A DNA stretch of 64,000 nt from Pseudomonas sp. NFACC02 (GCF_900110765.1 NZ_FOEO01000001.1:186001-250000), one strand, 5' to 3'. Positions 34,998-45,006 are shown, numbered from the stretch's first letter. Translations and numbers: made by a program. The notes: a model not told the origin generated them from the sequence alone.

Positions 34998-37900
34998 ATG
35001 AATTTTTCCAGATTCTTTATTACGCGACCGATCTTCGCGGCGGTGCTGTCGCTGCTGATCCTGATCGCGGGCGCCATCTCGCTGTTCCAGCTGCCGATCA
35101 GCGAATACCCGGAAGTCGTGCCGCCGACCGTGGTCGTGCGCGCCAACTTCCCGGGCGCCAACCCGAAAGTCATCGGTGAGACCGTGGCCGCGCCGCTGGA
35201 ACAGGCCATCACCGGTGTCGAGAACATGCTCTACATGTCCTCGCAGGCCACCGCCGACGGCAAGCTCACCCTGACCATCACCTTCGCGCTGGGCACCAAT
35301 CTGGACACCGCGCAGGTGCAGGTGCAGAACCGTGTGACCCGGACCGAGCCAAAGCTGCCTGAAGAAGTGACCCGAATCGGTATCACCGTGGACAAGGCCT
35401 CTCCTGACCTGACCATGGTGGTCCACCTGACATCACCCGATAAACGCTACGACATGCTGTACCTGTCCAACTACGCAGTGCTGAACATCAAGGACGAGCT
35501 CGCTCGCCTGAACGGTGTCGGCGACGTGCAGTTGTTCGGCATGGGCGACTACTCGTTGCGTGTCTGGCTTGACCCGAACAAAACCGCTTCGCGCAACCTC
35601 ACCGCCACGGACGTGGTCAACGCCATCCGCGAGCAGAACCGTCAGGTCGCAGCCGGTCAATTGGGCGCACCACCCTCCCCGAGCGCCACCAGCTTCCAGA
35701 TGTCGATCAACACCCAGGGCCGCCTGGTGTCCGAGGAAGAGTTCGAAAACATCATCGTTCGCGCGGGCGAGAACGGCGAAATCACCCGCCTGAAAGACAT
35801 CGCACGGATCGAGTTGGGTTCTAGCCAGTACGCACTGCGCTCGCTGTTGAATAACCAGCCTGCGGTCGCGATTCCGATCTTCCAGCGTCCGGGCTCTAAC
35901 GCCATCGACATTTCCAATGAAGTGCGCGGCGAGATGGAACTGCTCAAGAAGAGCTTCCCGGAAGGCATGGACTACAGCATCGTCTACGACCCGACCATCT
36001 TCGTCCGTGGTTCGATCGAGGCGGTGGTTCACACGCTGTTCGAAGCCCTGATTCTGGTGGTGCTGGTGGTGATCCTGTTCCTGCAGACCTGGCGCGCCTC
36101 GATCATCCCGCTGGCCGCCGTGCCGGTGTCGCTGATCGGTACATTCGCTGTCATGCACCTGTTCGGCTTCTCCCTCAACGCCCTGTCGCTGTTTGGCCTG
36201 GTACTGGCGATCGGTATCGTCGTGGACGACGCCATCGTGGTCGTGGAAAACGTCGAGCGGAACATCGAACTTGGCCATCCACCGATGGAAGCCACGCAAA
36301 TCGCCATGCGCGAAGTGACGGGCCCGATCATCGCGACGGCCTTGGTGCTGTGCGCGGTGTTCGTACCGGCGGCGTTCATCTCCGGTCTGACGGGGCAGTT
36401 CTATAAACAGTTCGCACTGACCATTGCCATTTCGACGGTGATCTCGGCGTTCAACTCGCTGACCCTGTCGCCCGCCCTCGCGGCAGTGCTACTGCGTTCC
36501 CACGACGCGCCGAAAGACGGCTTCTCGCGTTTCCTCGACAAACTGTTGGGTGGCTGGTTGTTCCGCCCTTTCAACCGCTTCTTCGTCAAAGCCAGTAACG
36601 GCTATGTCAACACGGTCGGGCGCGTGATCCGCATCAGCGGCGTGGCACTGGTGGTCTACGCGGGCCTGATCGTCATGACCTGGCTGGGCTTCTCCAGCAC
36701 GCCGACCGGTTTCGTGCCGCAGCAGGACAAACAGTACCTGGTGGCCTTCGCGCAACTGCCGGACGCCGCGAGCCTTGACCGCACCGAAGACGTGATCAAG
36801 CGCATGTCCGACATCGCCCTGAAGCAACCGGGCGTCGAAAGCGCCGTGGCCTTCCCGGGTCTGTCGATCAACGGTTTCACCAACAGCCCGAACTCCGGCA
36901 TCGTGTTCGTGACGCTCAAACCGTTCGACGAGCGTAAGGACGCCAGTGAGTCGGCCGGCGCCATCGCCGGTGCGCTCAACGGTAAGTATGCGTCGATTCA
37001 GGAAGCCTACATGGCGATCTTCCCGCCGCCGCCGGTACAGGGCCTGGGCACGATCGGGGGTTTCCGCCTGCAGATCGAAGACCGTGGCAACCTGGGTTAC
37101 GACGAGCTCTATAAAGAGACGATGAACGTCATCGCCAAGAGCCGCAACGTGCCGGAACTCGCCGCGCTGTTCACCAGCTACACCGTGAACGTGCCGCAAG
37201 TGGACGCCGCCATCGACCGCGAAAAAGCCAAGACTCACGGCGTGGCCATCAGCGACATCTTCGACACCCTTCAGGTGTACCTGGGTTCGCTGTATGCCAA
37301 CGACTTCAACCGTTTCGGTCGCACCTATCAGGTCAACGTTCAGGCAGAACAGCAGTTCCGCCAGGACGCCGAACAGATCGGTCAGCTGAAAGTGCGTAAC
37401 AACCTGGGCGAAATGATTCCGCTGGCGACCCTGCTGCACGTCACCAACACGTCCGGCCCGGATCGCGTAATGCACTACAACGGGTTCATCACGGCCGAGA
37501 TCAACGGCGCTGCGGGCCCTGGCTACAGCTCGGGTCAGGCAGAGGCGGCGATGAACAAGCTGCTCAAGGAAGAACTGCCTAACGGCATGACTTACGAGTG
37601 GACCGACCTGACCTATCAACAGATCCTGTCGGGCAATACGGCACTGCTGGTCTTCCCGCTCTGCGTACTCTTGGCATTCCTGGTACTGGCAGCGTTGTAC
37701 GAAAGCTGGAGCCTGCCGCTGGCGGTGATCCTGATCGTACCAATGACCCTGCTGTCGGCCATTGCCGGTGTGATCATCGCGGGCAGCGACAACAACATCT
37801 TCACCCAGATCGGCTTGATCGTATTGGTGGGTCTGGCGTGCAAGAACGCGATTCTGATCGTCGAGTTTGCCAAGGATGAGCAAGAGAAAGGCAAGACCCC

Positions 37901-38189
37901 GCTGGAGGCCGTGCTCGAAGCCTGCCGCCTGCGTTTGCGTCCGATTCTGATGACGTCCTTCGCGTTCATCATGGGCGTGGTGCCGCTGGTTCTGTCCAGC
38001 GGTGCCGGTGCCGAGATGCGTCATGCCATGGGCGTGGCGGTGTTCTCCGGGATGCTTGGGGTGACGTTCTTCGGTCTGTTGCTGACCCCTGTGTTCTATG
38101 TGCTGATTCGTAACTACGTTGGACGCAAAGAGGCCCGCAAGGCGGCCAAGGCTCAACGCGTCCAGAACAACCCTGCGGAGGCTCATTGA
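34998..38189 (+). CDS. mexF: RND efflux pump, MexF-like
   Basis: 1063 residues, standard for HAE1 RND transporters. FSRFFITRPIFAAVLSLLIL is the N-terminal membrane helix; the proton-relay aspartates are in GIVVDDAIVVVENVER in helix 4; the second half has GLACKNAILIVEFAKD and PLVLSSGAGAEMRHAMG. It drives proton-powered export; MexEF-OprN-type pumps export chloramphenicol, fluoroquinolones, trimethoprim and quorum-sensing precursors. The gene follows mexE by 12 bases and overlaps the channel gene by one base. Confidence 0.92.
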   Translation: MNFSRFFITRPIFAAVLSLLILIAGAISLFQLPISEYPEVVPPTVVVRANFPGANPKVIGETVAAPLEQAITGVENMLYMSSQATADGKLTLTITFALGTNLDTAQVQVQNRVTRTEPKLPEEVTRIGITVDKASPDLTMVVHLTSPDKRYDMLYLSNYAVLNIKDELARLNGVGDVQLFGMGDYSLRVWLDPNKTASRNLTATDVVNAIREQNRQVAAGQLGAPPSPSATSFQMSINTQGRLVSEEEFENIIVRAGENGEITRLKDIARIELGSSQYALRSLLNNQPAVAIPIFQRPGSNAIDISNEVRGEMELLKKSFPEGMDYSIVYDPTIFVRGSIEAVVHTLFEALILVVLVVILFLQTWRASIIPLAAVPVSLIGTFAVMHLFGFSLNALSLFGLVLAIGIVVDDAIVVVENVERNIELGHPPMEATQIAMREVTGPIIATALVLCAVFVPAAFISGLTGQFYKQFALTIAISTVISAFNSLTLSPALAAVLLRSHDAPKDGFSRFLDKLLGGWLFRPFNRFFVKASNGYVNTVGRVIRISGVALVVYAGLIVMTWLGFSSTPTGFVPQQDKQYLVAFAQLPDAASLDRTEDVIKRMSDIALKQPGVESAVAFPGLSINGFTNSPNSGIVFVTLKPFDERKDASESAGAIAGALNGKYASIQEAYMAIFPPPPVQGLGTIGGFRLQIEDRGNLGYDELYKETMNVIAKSRNVPELAALFTSYTVNVPQVDAAIDREKAKTHGVAISDIFDTLQVYLGSLYANDFNRFGRTYQVNVQAEQQFRQDAEQIGQLKVRNNLGEMIPLATLLHVTNTSGPDRVMHYNGFITAEINGAAGPGYSSGQAEAAMNKLLKEELPNGMTYEWTDLTYQQILSGNTALLVFPLCVLLAFLVLAALYESWSLPLAVILIVPMTLLSAIAGVIIAGSDNNIFTQIGLIVLVGLACKNAILIVEFAKDEQEKGKTPLEAVLEACRLRLRPILMTSFAFIMGVVPLVLSSGAGAEMRHAMGVAVFSGMLGVTFFGLLLTPVFYVLIRNYVGRKEARKAAKAQRVQNNPAEAH

Positions 38190-39586
38190 TGAAGGCTGCA
38201 AAACTCTTTCTGCCGAGCCTGCTGGTCCTGGCGCTGGCGGCCTGTGCCGTCGGCCCTGACTACAAGACGCCCGACACCGTAGCGGCCAACATTCAGGCCG
38301 CTGCACAGGGCGCGTATGACCGCACCCGGACGGAAACCATCTGGTGGCAGCAGTTCGACGACCCGACCCTGAACCAGTTGGTCGCACAATCCTTGCAAGG
38401 CAACCGTGAATTGCGTGTGGCGTTTGCCCGATTGAAAGCAGCACGCGCCATCCGCGATGACATCAGCAACGATGCCATGCCGGTGGTCACCAGCCGTGCC
38501 AGCAGCCAGATCGGCCGCGCGCAGGTGCCGGGTGAAACCGAACACCGGGTCAATCAGGAACGCTATGACCTGGGCCTGGACATGGCGTGGGAAATCGACC
38601 TGTTCGGTCGCATCCAGCGCGAACTGGAGGCCAGCGAAGCCGATCAACAAGTGGCCGAGGCCAACCTGTACCAGTTGCAGGTGACGATGATCGCCGAACT
38701 GGTCGATGCCTACGGGCAACTGCGTGGCGCGCAGCTTCGCGAACACATCGCCCGCGACAACCTGAAGAACCAACAGGAATCGCGCAACGTGACCGTGCAA
38801 TTGCGTGACGAAGGGGTCGGCAACGAAATCGATGTGGTCCGTGCCGACGCGCGCCTAGCCGCTGTCGAGGCGACCATTCCTCAGTTGCAGGCCGAACAGG
38901 TACGCGAACGTAACCGTATCGCGACCCTGCTGGGCGAGCGTCCGGACGCCATGACCGTCAGCCTGGCACCCGCCAAGCTGCCTGCGATCTCCAAGGCCTT
39001 GCCGATCGGCGATCCGACGAAACTGCTGGAAAACCGCCCTGACGTGCGCAGCGCCGAACGGCAACTGGCCGCTCAGACGGCGCGCATTGGCGTGCAGACC
39101 GCCGACCTGTTTCCGCGCGTCAGCCTCAGCGGCTTTCTGGGTTTCACAGCCAGCCGTGGGTCGCAGCTTGGATCCGGCGCGGCGCAAGCCTGGGGCCTTG
39201 GCCCGAGCATTACCTGGGCGGCGTTCGACCTGGGCAGCGTGAGGGCGCGGATCCGTGGTGCCAACGCCGATGCAGAAGGCGCCCTGGCCAACTACGAACA
39301 GCAGGTATTGCTCGCGCTGGAGGAAACCGAGAACGCCTTCAGCGATTACGACAAGCGTCAACAACGTCTGGTGTCGCTGGTGCGTCAGAGCGAGGCAAGT
39401 CGCTCGGCGGCGAATCTGGCGAGCATTCAATACAAGGAGGGTACTGCTGACTTCCTGGTCCTGCTGGATGCCGAACGTGAACGTCTGGCAGCTGAGGACA
39501 GCCAGGCGCAGGCCGAAATCGACCTGTATCGCGGCATTGTCGCGATCTACAAAGCGCTGGGTGGCGGCTGGCAGCCAAACGCCTGA
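38189..39586 (+). CDS. oprN: Outer-membrane efflux channel, OprN-like
   Basis: 465 residues, TolC-type outer-membrane factor. A lipoprotein signal (LFLPSLLVLALAACAVGPDY) with lipobox LAAC is followed by two OEP repeats: IWWQQFDDPTLNQLVAQSL at the start, LLENRPDVRSAERQLAAQTA in the middle. ATG 38189 shares its A with the mexF stop (TGATG) and has GGAGG-like GCGGAGG upstream. Two consecutive stem-loops follow the stop, the second with a T-run. Confidence 0.88.
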   Translation: MKAAKLFLPSLLVLALAACAVGPDYKTPDTVAANIQAAAQGAYDRTRTETIWWQQFDDPTLNQLVAQSLQGNRELRVAFARLKAARAIRDDISNDAMPVVTSRASSQIGRAQVPGETEHRVNQERYDLGLDMAWEIDLFGRIQRELEASEADQQVAEANLYQLQVTMIAELVDAYGQLRGAQLREHIARDNLKNQQESRNVTVQLRDEGVGNEIDVVRADARLAAVEATIPQLQAEQVRERNRIATLLGERPDAMTVSLAPAKLPAISKALPIGDPTKLLENRPDVRSAERQLAAQTARIGVQTADLFPRVSLSGFLGFTASRGSQLGSGAAQAWGLGPSITWAAFDLGSVRARIRGANADAEGALANYEQQVLLALEETENAFSDYDKRQQRLVSLVRQSEASRSAANLASIQYKEGTADFLVLLDAERERLAAEDSQAQAEIDLYRGIVAIYKALGGGWQPNA

Positions 39587-39601
39587 CGCGTTGAAACGTC
39601 A

Positions 39602-39660
39602 GAGGGGCGGCTCACCCATCGCCCCTCATGGCCCCGGGCTCACAAGGTTCGGGGCTTTTT
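39602..39660 (+). terminator. Double stem-loop terminator of the efflux operon
   Basis: GAGGGGCG (39602-39609) pairs with CGCCCCTC (39620-39627). A second stem, GCCCCG (39631-39636) with CGGGGC (39650-39655), is followed by TTTTT. Confidence 0.85.
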
Positions 39661-39739
39661 CGTTTTCAGGGGGTTATTGCCGTTTGACACTCGCCCCTCT
39701 CTCCCCGAAGCTGCTGCTCACGCAGAAACGGAAACCGGT

Positions 39740-40837
39740 ATGCCTAACCCGTCTTCGCCGCACTCCCCGGCTCACTTGAACTCTCGCCGCCGCTGGCAGA
39801 CCGTGATCGCACTGGGTGCAGTGGCGCTACTCATCGCCGTGGGCCTGCTGGTCCATGGCTGGCACTCACCGCCACCTGCGCCGGTGGTCAATCACAGTTA
39901 TGCCGAAGCCCTGGAACAAGCCCACAACGGTAAACCGGGTGCTGCGAGGGTGCTTTATCAGCAACTGAGCAGAACCGACCTGTCGGACATTCGCCGCGCC
40001 GGTCTGCTCGCGGAACTGGTCAATTACCCCAGCGCCCAGGCCCTGAAAATTCTCGACGGCGACCTCAAACGCCCAGCCCCTCTTGTCCAGCAAGCCGCCA
40101 TAGAAACCGTGTCTGCCATGGTCCCCGACGCTCAGCGCAGTGTCCTGATCGGTCCGTTACTGGACGACCCCGATCAGGGGGTACGTTTCTGCGCCGTCCG
40201 CGCACTGCTCGGCCTGACACCTGATGACCTGGGGTTGTATTACGGTAGTGTTCAAGACGCTGCCGAGCAGTACCGGAGCACGCTGGCTTCTCAGCCACCC
40301 AGCGGTCAAAGCCAGGTGGAGCTGGCGAAACTGTTCGTGAATACCGGCGCCATTCAAAAGGCGTTCGACGCGCTGGACCTGGCCTTGAAACTGGAACCTC
40401 ACAACCTTCAGGCAGCACTGGCTCAAGTTCAACTGCTTGACCAGCAAGGCCAGACTGATCGTTCGCGCCAACAGCTGGCCGAGCTCCTCGAGAAGCACCC
40501 GCAGTCCGCCAGGCTGCAATATGCACTCGGCAAATGGCTGTTGCGGCATCAGCAAAATGAATATGCATTGCTGGCCATGGCCAAGGCGGTGGAACTGGAA
40601 CCCGAAAACACCGTTTACCGATACGATCTGGCAGTTGCCCTTCATGACCTTCATCAACTGGAGGCGGCACAGCGGCAGCTTGAAGACATTCTGCAACGGC
40701 AACCGGCCAATCGGCGCGCCCGGACGCTGCTTATCCGTTACTGGCAGGAAAACGGTCAGTTGCAGAAAGTTCAGGTACTCCTGGCAGAGCTTGAGCAGTT
40801 GAACCCCGATGACCCCGCCTTACAACAGGGCCTGTAG
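39740..40837 (+). CDS. TPR and HEAT-like repeat membrane-anchored protein
   Basis: About 365 residues. A short N-terminal stretch is followed by one membrane helix (WQTVIALGAVALLIAVGLLV), so most of the protein is likely periplasmic. A HEAT-like segment (QQAAIETVSAMVPDAQRS, GVRFCAVRALLGL) precedes several TPR units (AFDALDLALKLEPHNLQAAL, ALLAMAKAVELEPENTVYRY, ARTLLIRYWQENGQLQKVQV). Such proteins scaffold protein complexes; no specific role can be named. ATG 39740 is chosen over an open TTG at 39677, though neither has a strong ribosome site. Confidence 0.8.
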   Translation: MPNPSSPHSPAHLNSRRRWQTVIALGAVALLIAVGLLVHGWHSPPPAPVVNHSYAEALEQAHNGKPGAARVLYQQLSRTDLSDIRRAGLLAELVNYPSAQALKILDGDLKRPAPLVQQAAIETVSAMVPDAQRSVLIGPLLDDPDQGVRFCAVRALLGLTPDDLGLYYGSVQDAAEQYRSTLASQPPSGQSQVELAKLFVNTGAIQKAFDALDLALKLEPHNLQAALAQVQLLDQQGQTDRSRQQLAELLEKHPQSARLQYALGKWLLRHQQNEYALLAMAKAVELEPENTVYRYDLAVALHDLHQLEAAQRQLEDILQRQPANRRARTLLIRYWQENGQLQKVQVLLAELEQLNPDDPALQQGL

Positions 40838-40977
40838 AACGCAAGACTGGCGGCACTGCGTGCATATCCGATAGTTGCCGGTATTGGCCTAGTTTGAGAA
40901 ATTACTTACAAGGCTTTACACCGATGATGTCAGTTTTTGTCAGACCGGTTTATCTCGCCCTCATATTTCATATAACA

Positions 40978-41019
40978 AATGCACCTCCCCTATTTTACAA
41001 CTCGAAAAAAACGTGCATT
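40978..41019. promoter_or_regulatory. Separated inverted repeat in the MvaT-family gene promoter region
   Basis: AATGCAC (40978-40984) and GTGCATT (41013-41019) are perfect complements 28 bases apart, within the AT-rich 367-base gap (40838-41204) upstream of the mvaT-family gene. The gap holds no gene I can support; AT-richness suits autoregulation by a silencer. Confidence 0.3.
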
Positions 41020-41204
41020 ATTTGCCCGTCGCGCATCACAACTACCCCCGCCACGGACGTGACGCTGACAGCGCAACGTTAGTGTCTTCAAGTGTTGATC
41101 TGTCAAGGCATCGGGGTAGTGACAAAATGAGCACAGGACCCTGACGTGCGTCCATGTAGCTTGCGTTGGGCTGACAACAGCCACTTATCGCCGGAGTACT
41201 ATAT

Positions 41205-41567
41205 TTGTCCAGACTTGCCGAGTTTCGCGCAGCAGAAAAAGCCCTTCAGGAACAATTGGCTCAGTTGGAGAGCCTGAAGAATGACGCCGGGTTGAAAAAA
41301 GAGATCGAGTTCGAGCAGAAGCTCCAGGCCTTGATGAGCACGTATGACAAGAGTCTGCGTGACATCATTGCCATCCTCGATCCGACCCCGTCGACTGTCA
41401 CCGCCGCGCCGGCTGGCCCGAAACGCCGTCGCGCCCGCGTGGTCAAGGTTTACCAGAACCCGCACACCGGTGAACTGATCGAAACCAAGGGTGGAAATCA
41501 CCGTGGCCTGAAGGCGTGGAAAGAGCAGTACGGCGCCGAAACTGTCGATTCCTGGTTGCGTGGCTGA
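41205..41567 (+). CDS. MvaT/MvaU-family H-NS-like silencer
   Basis: 120 residues. The N-terminal oligomerisation coiled coil (LAEFRAAEKALQEQLAQLES, LKNDAGLKKEIEFEQKLQAL) is followed by a basic linker (PKRRRARVV) and the C-terminal DNA-binding part (YQNPHTGELIETKGGNHRGL, KAWKEQYGAE). It is closer to MvaU than to MvaT by its N-terminus. These xenogeneic silencers bind AT-rich DNA and repress foreign and virulence genes. The start is TTG 41205 with CGGAG 8 bases upstream. A bidirectional terminator follows. Confidence 0.93.
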   Translation: MSRLAEFRAAEKALQEQLAQLESLKNDAGLKKEIEFEQKLQALMSTYDKSLRDIIAILDPTPSTVTAAPAGPKRRRARVVKVYQNPHTGELIETKGGNHRGLKAWKEQYGAETVDSWLRG

Positions 41568-41593
41568 TCTTCGTGGTTGCACGCCCGAAGCGT

Positions 41594-41630
41594 TATAAAA
41601 AATGCCCCGTTCTTCGGGGCTTTTTTATAA
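41594..41630. terminator. Bidirectional terminator after the mvaT-family gene
   Basis: GCCCCG (41604-41609) pairs with CGGGGC (41615-41620); TTATAAAAAA before and TTTTTTATAA after extend the dyad and give T-runs on both strands. Confidence 0.9.
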
Positions 41631-41969
41631 GCGCAGTTAACCAGACAGATTATTGACAGCCGGTCAATCGGGCAGCGGAACAATGATTCCCTCCCGAACG
41701 ACAGTTCAACTTCGTATAACACCTTTGAACTCAATCCAGTCATCGTTCGACACGCTGATATTCATCACCGCGTTACGCGCAATAAAAAGAGTAATGAATG
41801 CGTGTTATCAGCCACACTGATTTCAGGGGCCAAAATAACACCCCTCCTCCCAGCATTCCCGATAATGAAGGAGACGCTCATCTCACCATCCGTCGAAGGG
41901 CGCAAATCTTCACATTTTTTTCACACCCGGTTCTACACGATGAACACAGCTAAAGGATTAGCACCCCAT

Positions 41970-42016
41970 GCCCGCTTCGGCGGGCTTCTTTATGCCTGTG
42001 ATTTGATGCCTGTGAT
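41970..42016 (+). other. TTCG hairpin with T-rich tail plus short tandem repeat
   Basis: GCCCGC-TTCG-GCGGGC (41970-41985) followed by TTCTTT looks like a small terminator. Directly after it ATGCCTGTGAT is repeated (41992-42002 and 42006-42016). The 410-base gap 41627-42037 has no convincing protein gene, so the terminator may end a small RNA; an element CTAAAGGATTAG with GGA in a loop lies just upstream (41951-41962). Confidence 0.4.
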
Positions 42017-42037
42017 CGGGCGGTGACGGATTTAGGC

Positions 42038-42589
42038 TCAGGGCGTGTCGCTCAGACGCAGGCTGTCCCGGATCCGCAAGACTTCCTCCTTGTTGGCGGC
42101 ATAGCCTAGCGCCGACCCCGCGTATGACAACGACCAAGCCATCTCCTTGTTGGCTGCGGCCACAAGGGTCTGTGTCATGACATGGGCGCCGTTCTGGGTG
42201 ATCGTGCAGGTCGTTTCCATGGCGGGAACTTCGCTCAGCGTGCTGTCTTTCATCCGGGTGCAGACACTCTGAAACCCGCTGTGCACGAAATTGACCTGCA
42301 CCGCCTTGCGCATTTCCAGCAGCACGCCCTGCACGTTGACGTCATGACCAGGTTGCAGTCGGGTCTGAGTCAGCTCCACCACCATAGCCGGGTCACCGTT
42401 CTGATCCTTCTTGACGGCGCGCTGACGGATTTGCACGGAGGGATGGTCAGGCGTCGAAGGCGTCTGAGGCAAGACTTCCACTTCCCAGTCACTCGGCCAG
42501 AGGATCATGGCGTCCGCCGCCTCTGCGAGGTTGAGACTCATAGGCAGACACAGCCCCGCGAGGATGAACGTGCGTAACGTGAAGAACAT
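42038..42589 (-). CDS. DUF4946-type secreted protein
   Basis: 183 residues with a signal peptide (MFFTLRTFILAGLCLPMSLN, cleavage probably after AEA). ILWPSDWEVEVLPQTPS near the mature N-terminus matches the Pseudomonas DUF4946 family as I remember it. Two cysteines (SVCTRM, TTCTIT) could form a disulfide. The role is unknown. The ATG at 42589 is chosen for the signal peptide; the frame is open to 42685 through a non-signal sequence. It is divergent from gloA. Confidence 0.72.
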   Translation of the reverse strand: MFFTLRTFILAGLCLPMSLNLAEAADAMILWPSDWEVEVLPQTPSTPDHPSVQIRQRAVKKDQNGDPAMVVELTQTRLQPGHDVNVQGVLLEMRKAVQVNFVHSGFQSVCTRMKDSTLSEVPAMETTCTITQNGAHVMTQTLVAAANKEMAWSLSYAGSALGYAANKEEVLRIRDSLRLSDTP

Positions 42590-42739
42590 GACCAATACCT
42601 GAACGTCGAGCCGGAAAGTGTGAGCCAGACACGCCGCAGTCACAAGACCCCGGCGTCGCCCTCTGCACATTGGGTTTTGGCTCAAGCGCCGCGTCCCGTA
42701 TCATGAGGCAACATTTACAGGACCACCCTGGAGTCACCG

Positions 42740-43261
42740 ATGAGCCTGCACGAACTGAACACTTTCCCTGGCGTCACTGCCCAACCTGACGCAGCCACCG
42801 CGCAATTCGTGTTCAACCACACCATGTTGCGCGTCAAAGACATCACTGCCTCGCTGGATTTCTACACCCGCGTCCTGGGGTTCAGCCTGGTGGAAAAGCG
42901 TGACTTTCCCGAAGCTGAATTCAGCCTCTACTTCCTGGCCCTGGTCGACAAGGCGCAGATTCCGGCTGACGACGCAGCGCGAAATGTCTGGATGAAAGGT
43001 ATCCCTGGCGTTCTGGAGCTGACTCACAACCACGGCACCGAAAAAGATGCCGAGTTTTCCTACCACAACGGCAATACCGATCCGCGTGGTTTCGGCCATA
43101 TCTGCGTTTCCGTGCCGGACGTGCATGCTGCCTGCGCGCGTTTTGAAGCGCTGGGTGTCGACTTTCAGAAGCGTCTGACCGACGGCCGTATGAAGAGCCT
43201 GGCCTTCATCAAGGACCCGGATGGCTACTGGGTCGAGATCATCCAGCCAACTCCGGTTTGA
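42740..43261 (+). CDS. gloA: Lactoylglutathione lyase (glyoxalase I)
   Basis: 173 residues, the longer (human-like, Zn-type) class rather than the 135-residue Ni class of E. coli. Metal ligands are visible: His27 in VFNHTMLRV, Glu in [10 protein letters not shown], His in GFGHICVSV and Glu in GYWVEIIQP. It converts the hemithioacetal of methylglyoxal and glutathione to S-lactoylglutathione. Monocistronic, with a REP half-unit and a bidirectional terminator downstream. Confidence 0.95.
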   Translation: MSLHELNTFPGVTAQPDAATAQFVFNHTMLRVKDITASLDFYTRVLGFSLVEKRDFPEAEFSLYFLALVDKAQIPADDAARNVWMKGIPGVLELTHNHGTEKDAEFSYHNGNTDPRGFGHICVSVPDVHAACARFEALGVDFQKRLTDGRMKSLAFIKDPDGYWVEIIQPTPV

Positions 43262-43282
43262 CACCCGCATAACGCTGTCTTT

Positions 43283-43320
43283 AGGAGCGCGCTTGCCCGC
43301 GATGGCGTCGGATCAGTCAG
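43283..43320. repeat. Pseudomonas REP-type element (single unit)
   Basis: AGGAGCGCGCTTGCCCGCGA followed by TGGCGTCGG and CAGTCAG is the familiar extragenic repeat head of fluorescent pseudomonads. It lies between gloA and the ahpF terminator. Confidence 0.7.
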
Positions 43321-43387
43321 CCCTGCTTGAACAGACACACCGCAATCGCGAACAAGCTCACGCCTACAGATGCTTACGACAGCAGAA

Positions 43388-43419
43388 AAAAAACCTCATG
43401 ATCGCTCATGAGGTTTTTT
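43388..43419. terminator. Bidirectional terminator between gloA and ahpF
   Basis: AAAAAACCTCATGA (43388-43401) pairs perfectly with TCATGAGGTTTTTT (43406-43419) around TCGC, giving T-runs on both strands for the two convergent genes. Confidence 0.93.
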
Positions 43420-43443
43420 TGTTTCGGCTGACTCAGGCAGATA

Positions 43444-45006
43444 TCAAGCCGGTGCGCTGGTGCGGATCAGGTGGTCGAATGCACTCAGCGAAGCCTTGGC
43501 ACCCTCGCCCACCGCGATCACGATCTGCTTGTACGGCACCGTCGTCACGTCACCGGCCGCGAAGATGCCTGGGATCGACGTCTCACCGCGTTGATCGACG
43601 ACGATCTCACCGCGTGGCGACAACTCGATGGTGCCCTTGAGCCACTCCGTGTTCGGCAGCAGACCGATCTGCACGAAAATACCCTCCAGCTCGATGTTGA
43701 GTTCTTCGCCGGTGGTGCGGTTCTTGTAGCGCAGGCCATTGACCTTCTGGCCGTCACCCGTCACTTCGGTGGTCAATGCACTGGTCAGCACGGTGACGTT
43801 CGGCAGACTGTTCAATTTGCGTTGCAGCACGGCGTCGGCACGCAGCGAGCTGTCGAACTCGAGCAGGGTCACATGCGACACGATGCCGGCCAGATCGATC
43901 GCCGCTTCGACGCCCGAATTACCGCCGCCAATGACAGCCACACGCTTGCCTTTGAACAGCGGGCCGTCACAGTGTGGGCAGTAAGCGACACCCTTGTTGC
44001 GGTATTGCTGTTCACCGGGCACGTTCATTTCGCGCCAGCGGGCACCGGTCGCCAGAATCACGGTCTTGCCCTTGAGCACGCCACCGCTGGCGAATTTGAC
44101 CTGATGCAGCTCCCCGTCCTTGCCCGGGATCAACTGAGCGCCGCGCTGCAGGTTCATGATGTCAACTTCATATTCCTTGACGTGCTCTTCAAGGGCGACA
44201 GCGAGTTTCGGGCCTTCTGTGTGTTGCACCGAAATGAAGTTCTCGATCGCCATGGTGTCCAGCACCTGACCGCCAAAGCGCTCAGCCGCGACACCGGTAC
44301 GAATCCCTTTACGCGCAGCGTAGATCGCCGCAGCGGAACCGGCCGGGCCACCGCCGACGACCAGCACATCGAACGCTTCTTTGGCGTTGAGTTTCTCGGC
44401 CTGACGGTCACCGGCACTGGTGTCGATCTTCGCCAGAATCTCTTCCAGGTTCATACGACCCTGGCCGAACAGCTCGCCGTTCAGGTAGATGCTGGGTACC
44501 GACATGATCTGACGGTCAGTCACTTCCTGCTGGAACAGGCTGCCCTCGATGGCGACGTGTTGCACATTCGGGTTCAGCACGGCCAGCAGGTTCAGCGCCT
44601 GAACCACATCAGGGCAGTTCTGGCAGGTCAGCGAGAAATAGGTTTCAAACTTGAACTCACCGGTCAGGGAACGCGCCTGTTCGAGGGTGTCCTCGCTGGA
44701 CTTCGACGGGTAACCGCCGACCTGCAGCAATGCCAGGACCAGTGAGGTGAATTCATGGCCCATGGGCAAACCGGCAAAACGCAGCTTGATGTCCTGGCCC
44801 GGGCTGTTCAGGGCGAAAGACGGCGTGCGTGCGTCGTTGCCATCGGTGTTCAGGGTCATTTGACTGGAACTGCTGACGATGTCATTGAGCAGTGCCAGCA
44901 TTTCCTGGGATTTCGCGCCGTCATCAAGGGACGCGACGATCTCGATCGGGCGAGTAATCCGCTCCAGGTACGATTTCAACTGAGCTTTAAGATTGGCGTC
45001 CAACAT
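43444..45006 (-). CDS. ahpF: Alkyl hydroperoxide reductase subunit F
   Basis: 520 residues. The N-terminal tandem thioredoxin-fold domain carries [13 protein letters not shown] (CxxC near residue 130); the thioredoxin-reductase-like part has the FAD loop [18 protein letters not shown], the active CPHC in [14 protein letters not shown] loop [13 protein letters not shown] and [10 protein letters not shown]. It passes electrons from NADH through FAD and the two CxxC pairs to AhpC. It lies 141 bases downstream of ahpC with a terminator-like hairpin between them. Confidence 0.97.
   Translation of the reverse strand: MLDANLKAQLKSYLERITRPIEIVASLDDGAKSQEMLALLNDIVSSSSQMTLNTDGNDARTPSFALNSPGQDIKLRFAGLPMGHEFTSLVLALLQVGGYPSKSSEDTLEQARSLTGEFKFETYFSLTCQNCPDVVQALNLLAVLNPNVQHVAIEGSLFQQEVTDRQIMSVPSIYLNGELFGQGRMNLEEILAKIDTSAGDRQAEKLNAKEAFDVLVVGGGPAGSAAAIYAARKGIRTGVAAERFGGQVLDTMAIENFISVQHTEGPKLAVALEEHVKEYEVDIMNLQRGAQLIPGKDGELHQVKFASGGVLKGKTVILATGARWREMNVPGEQQYRNKGVAYCPHCDGPLFKGKRVAVIGGGNSGVEAAIDLAGIVSHVTLLEFDSSLRADAVLQRKLNSLPNVTVLTSALTTEVTGDGQKVNGLRYKNRTTGEELNIELEGIFVQIGLLPNTEWLKGTIELSPRGEIVVDQRGETSIPGIFAAGDVTTVPYKQIVIAVGEGAKASLSAFDHLIRTSAPA

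Noticed and set aside
36489..38444. 651-codon minus-strand frame opposite mexF
   Set aside because: Antisense shadow in a GC-rich pump gene, rich in His, Arg and Gln as such frames usually are.
41802..42026. 74-codon frame across the TTCG terminator
   Set aside because: It reads through a terminator hairpin and a tandem repeat and has no recognisable domain.
43283..43320. Possible CRISPR-like repeat
   Set aside because: A single REP unit, no regular array of repeats and spacers anywhere in the window.
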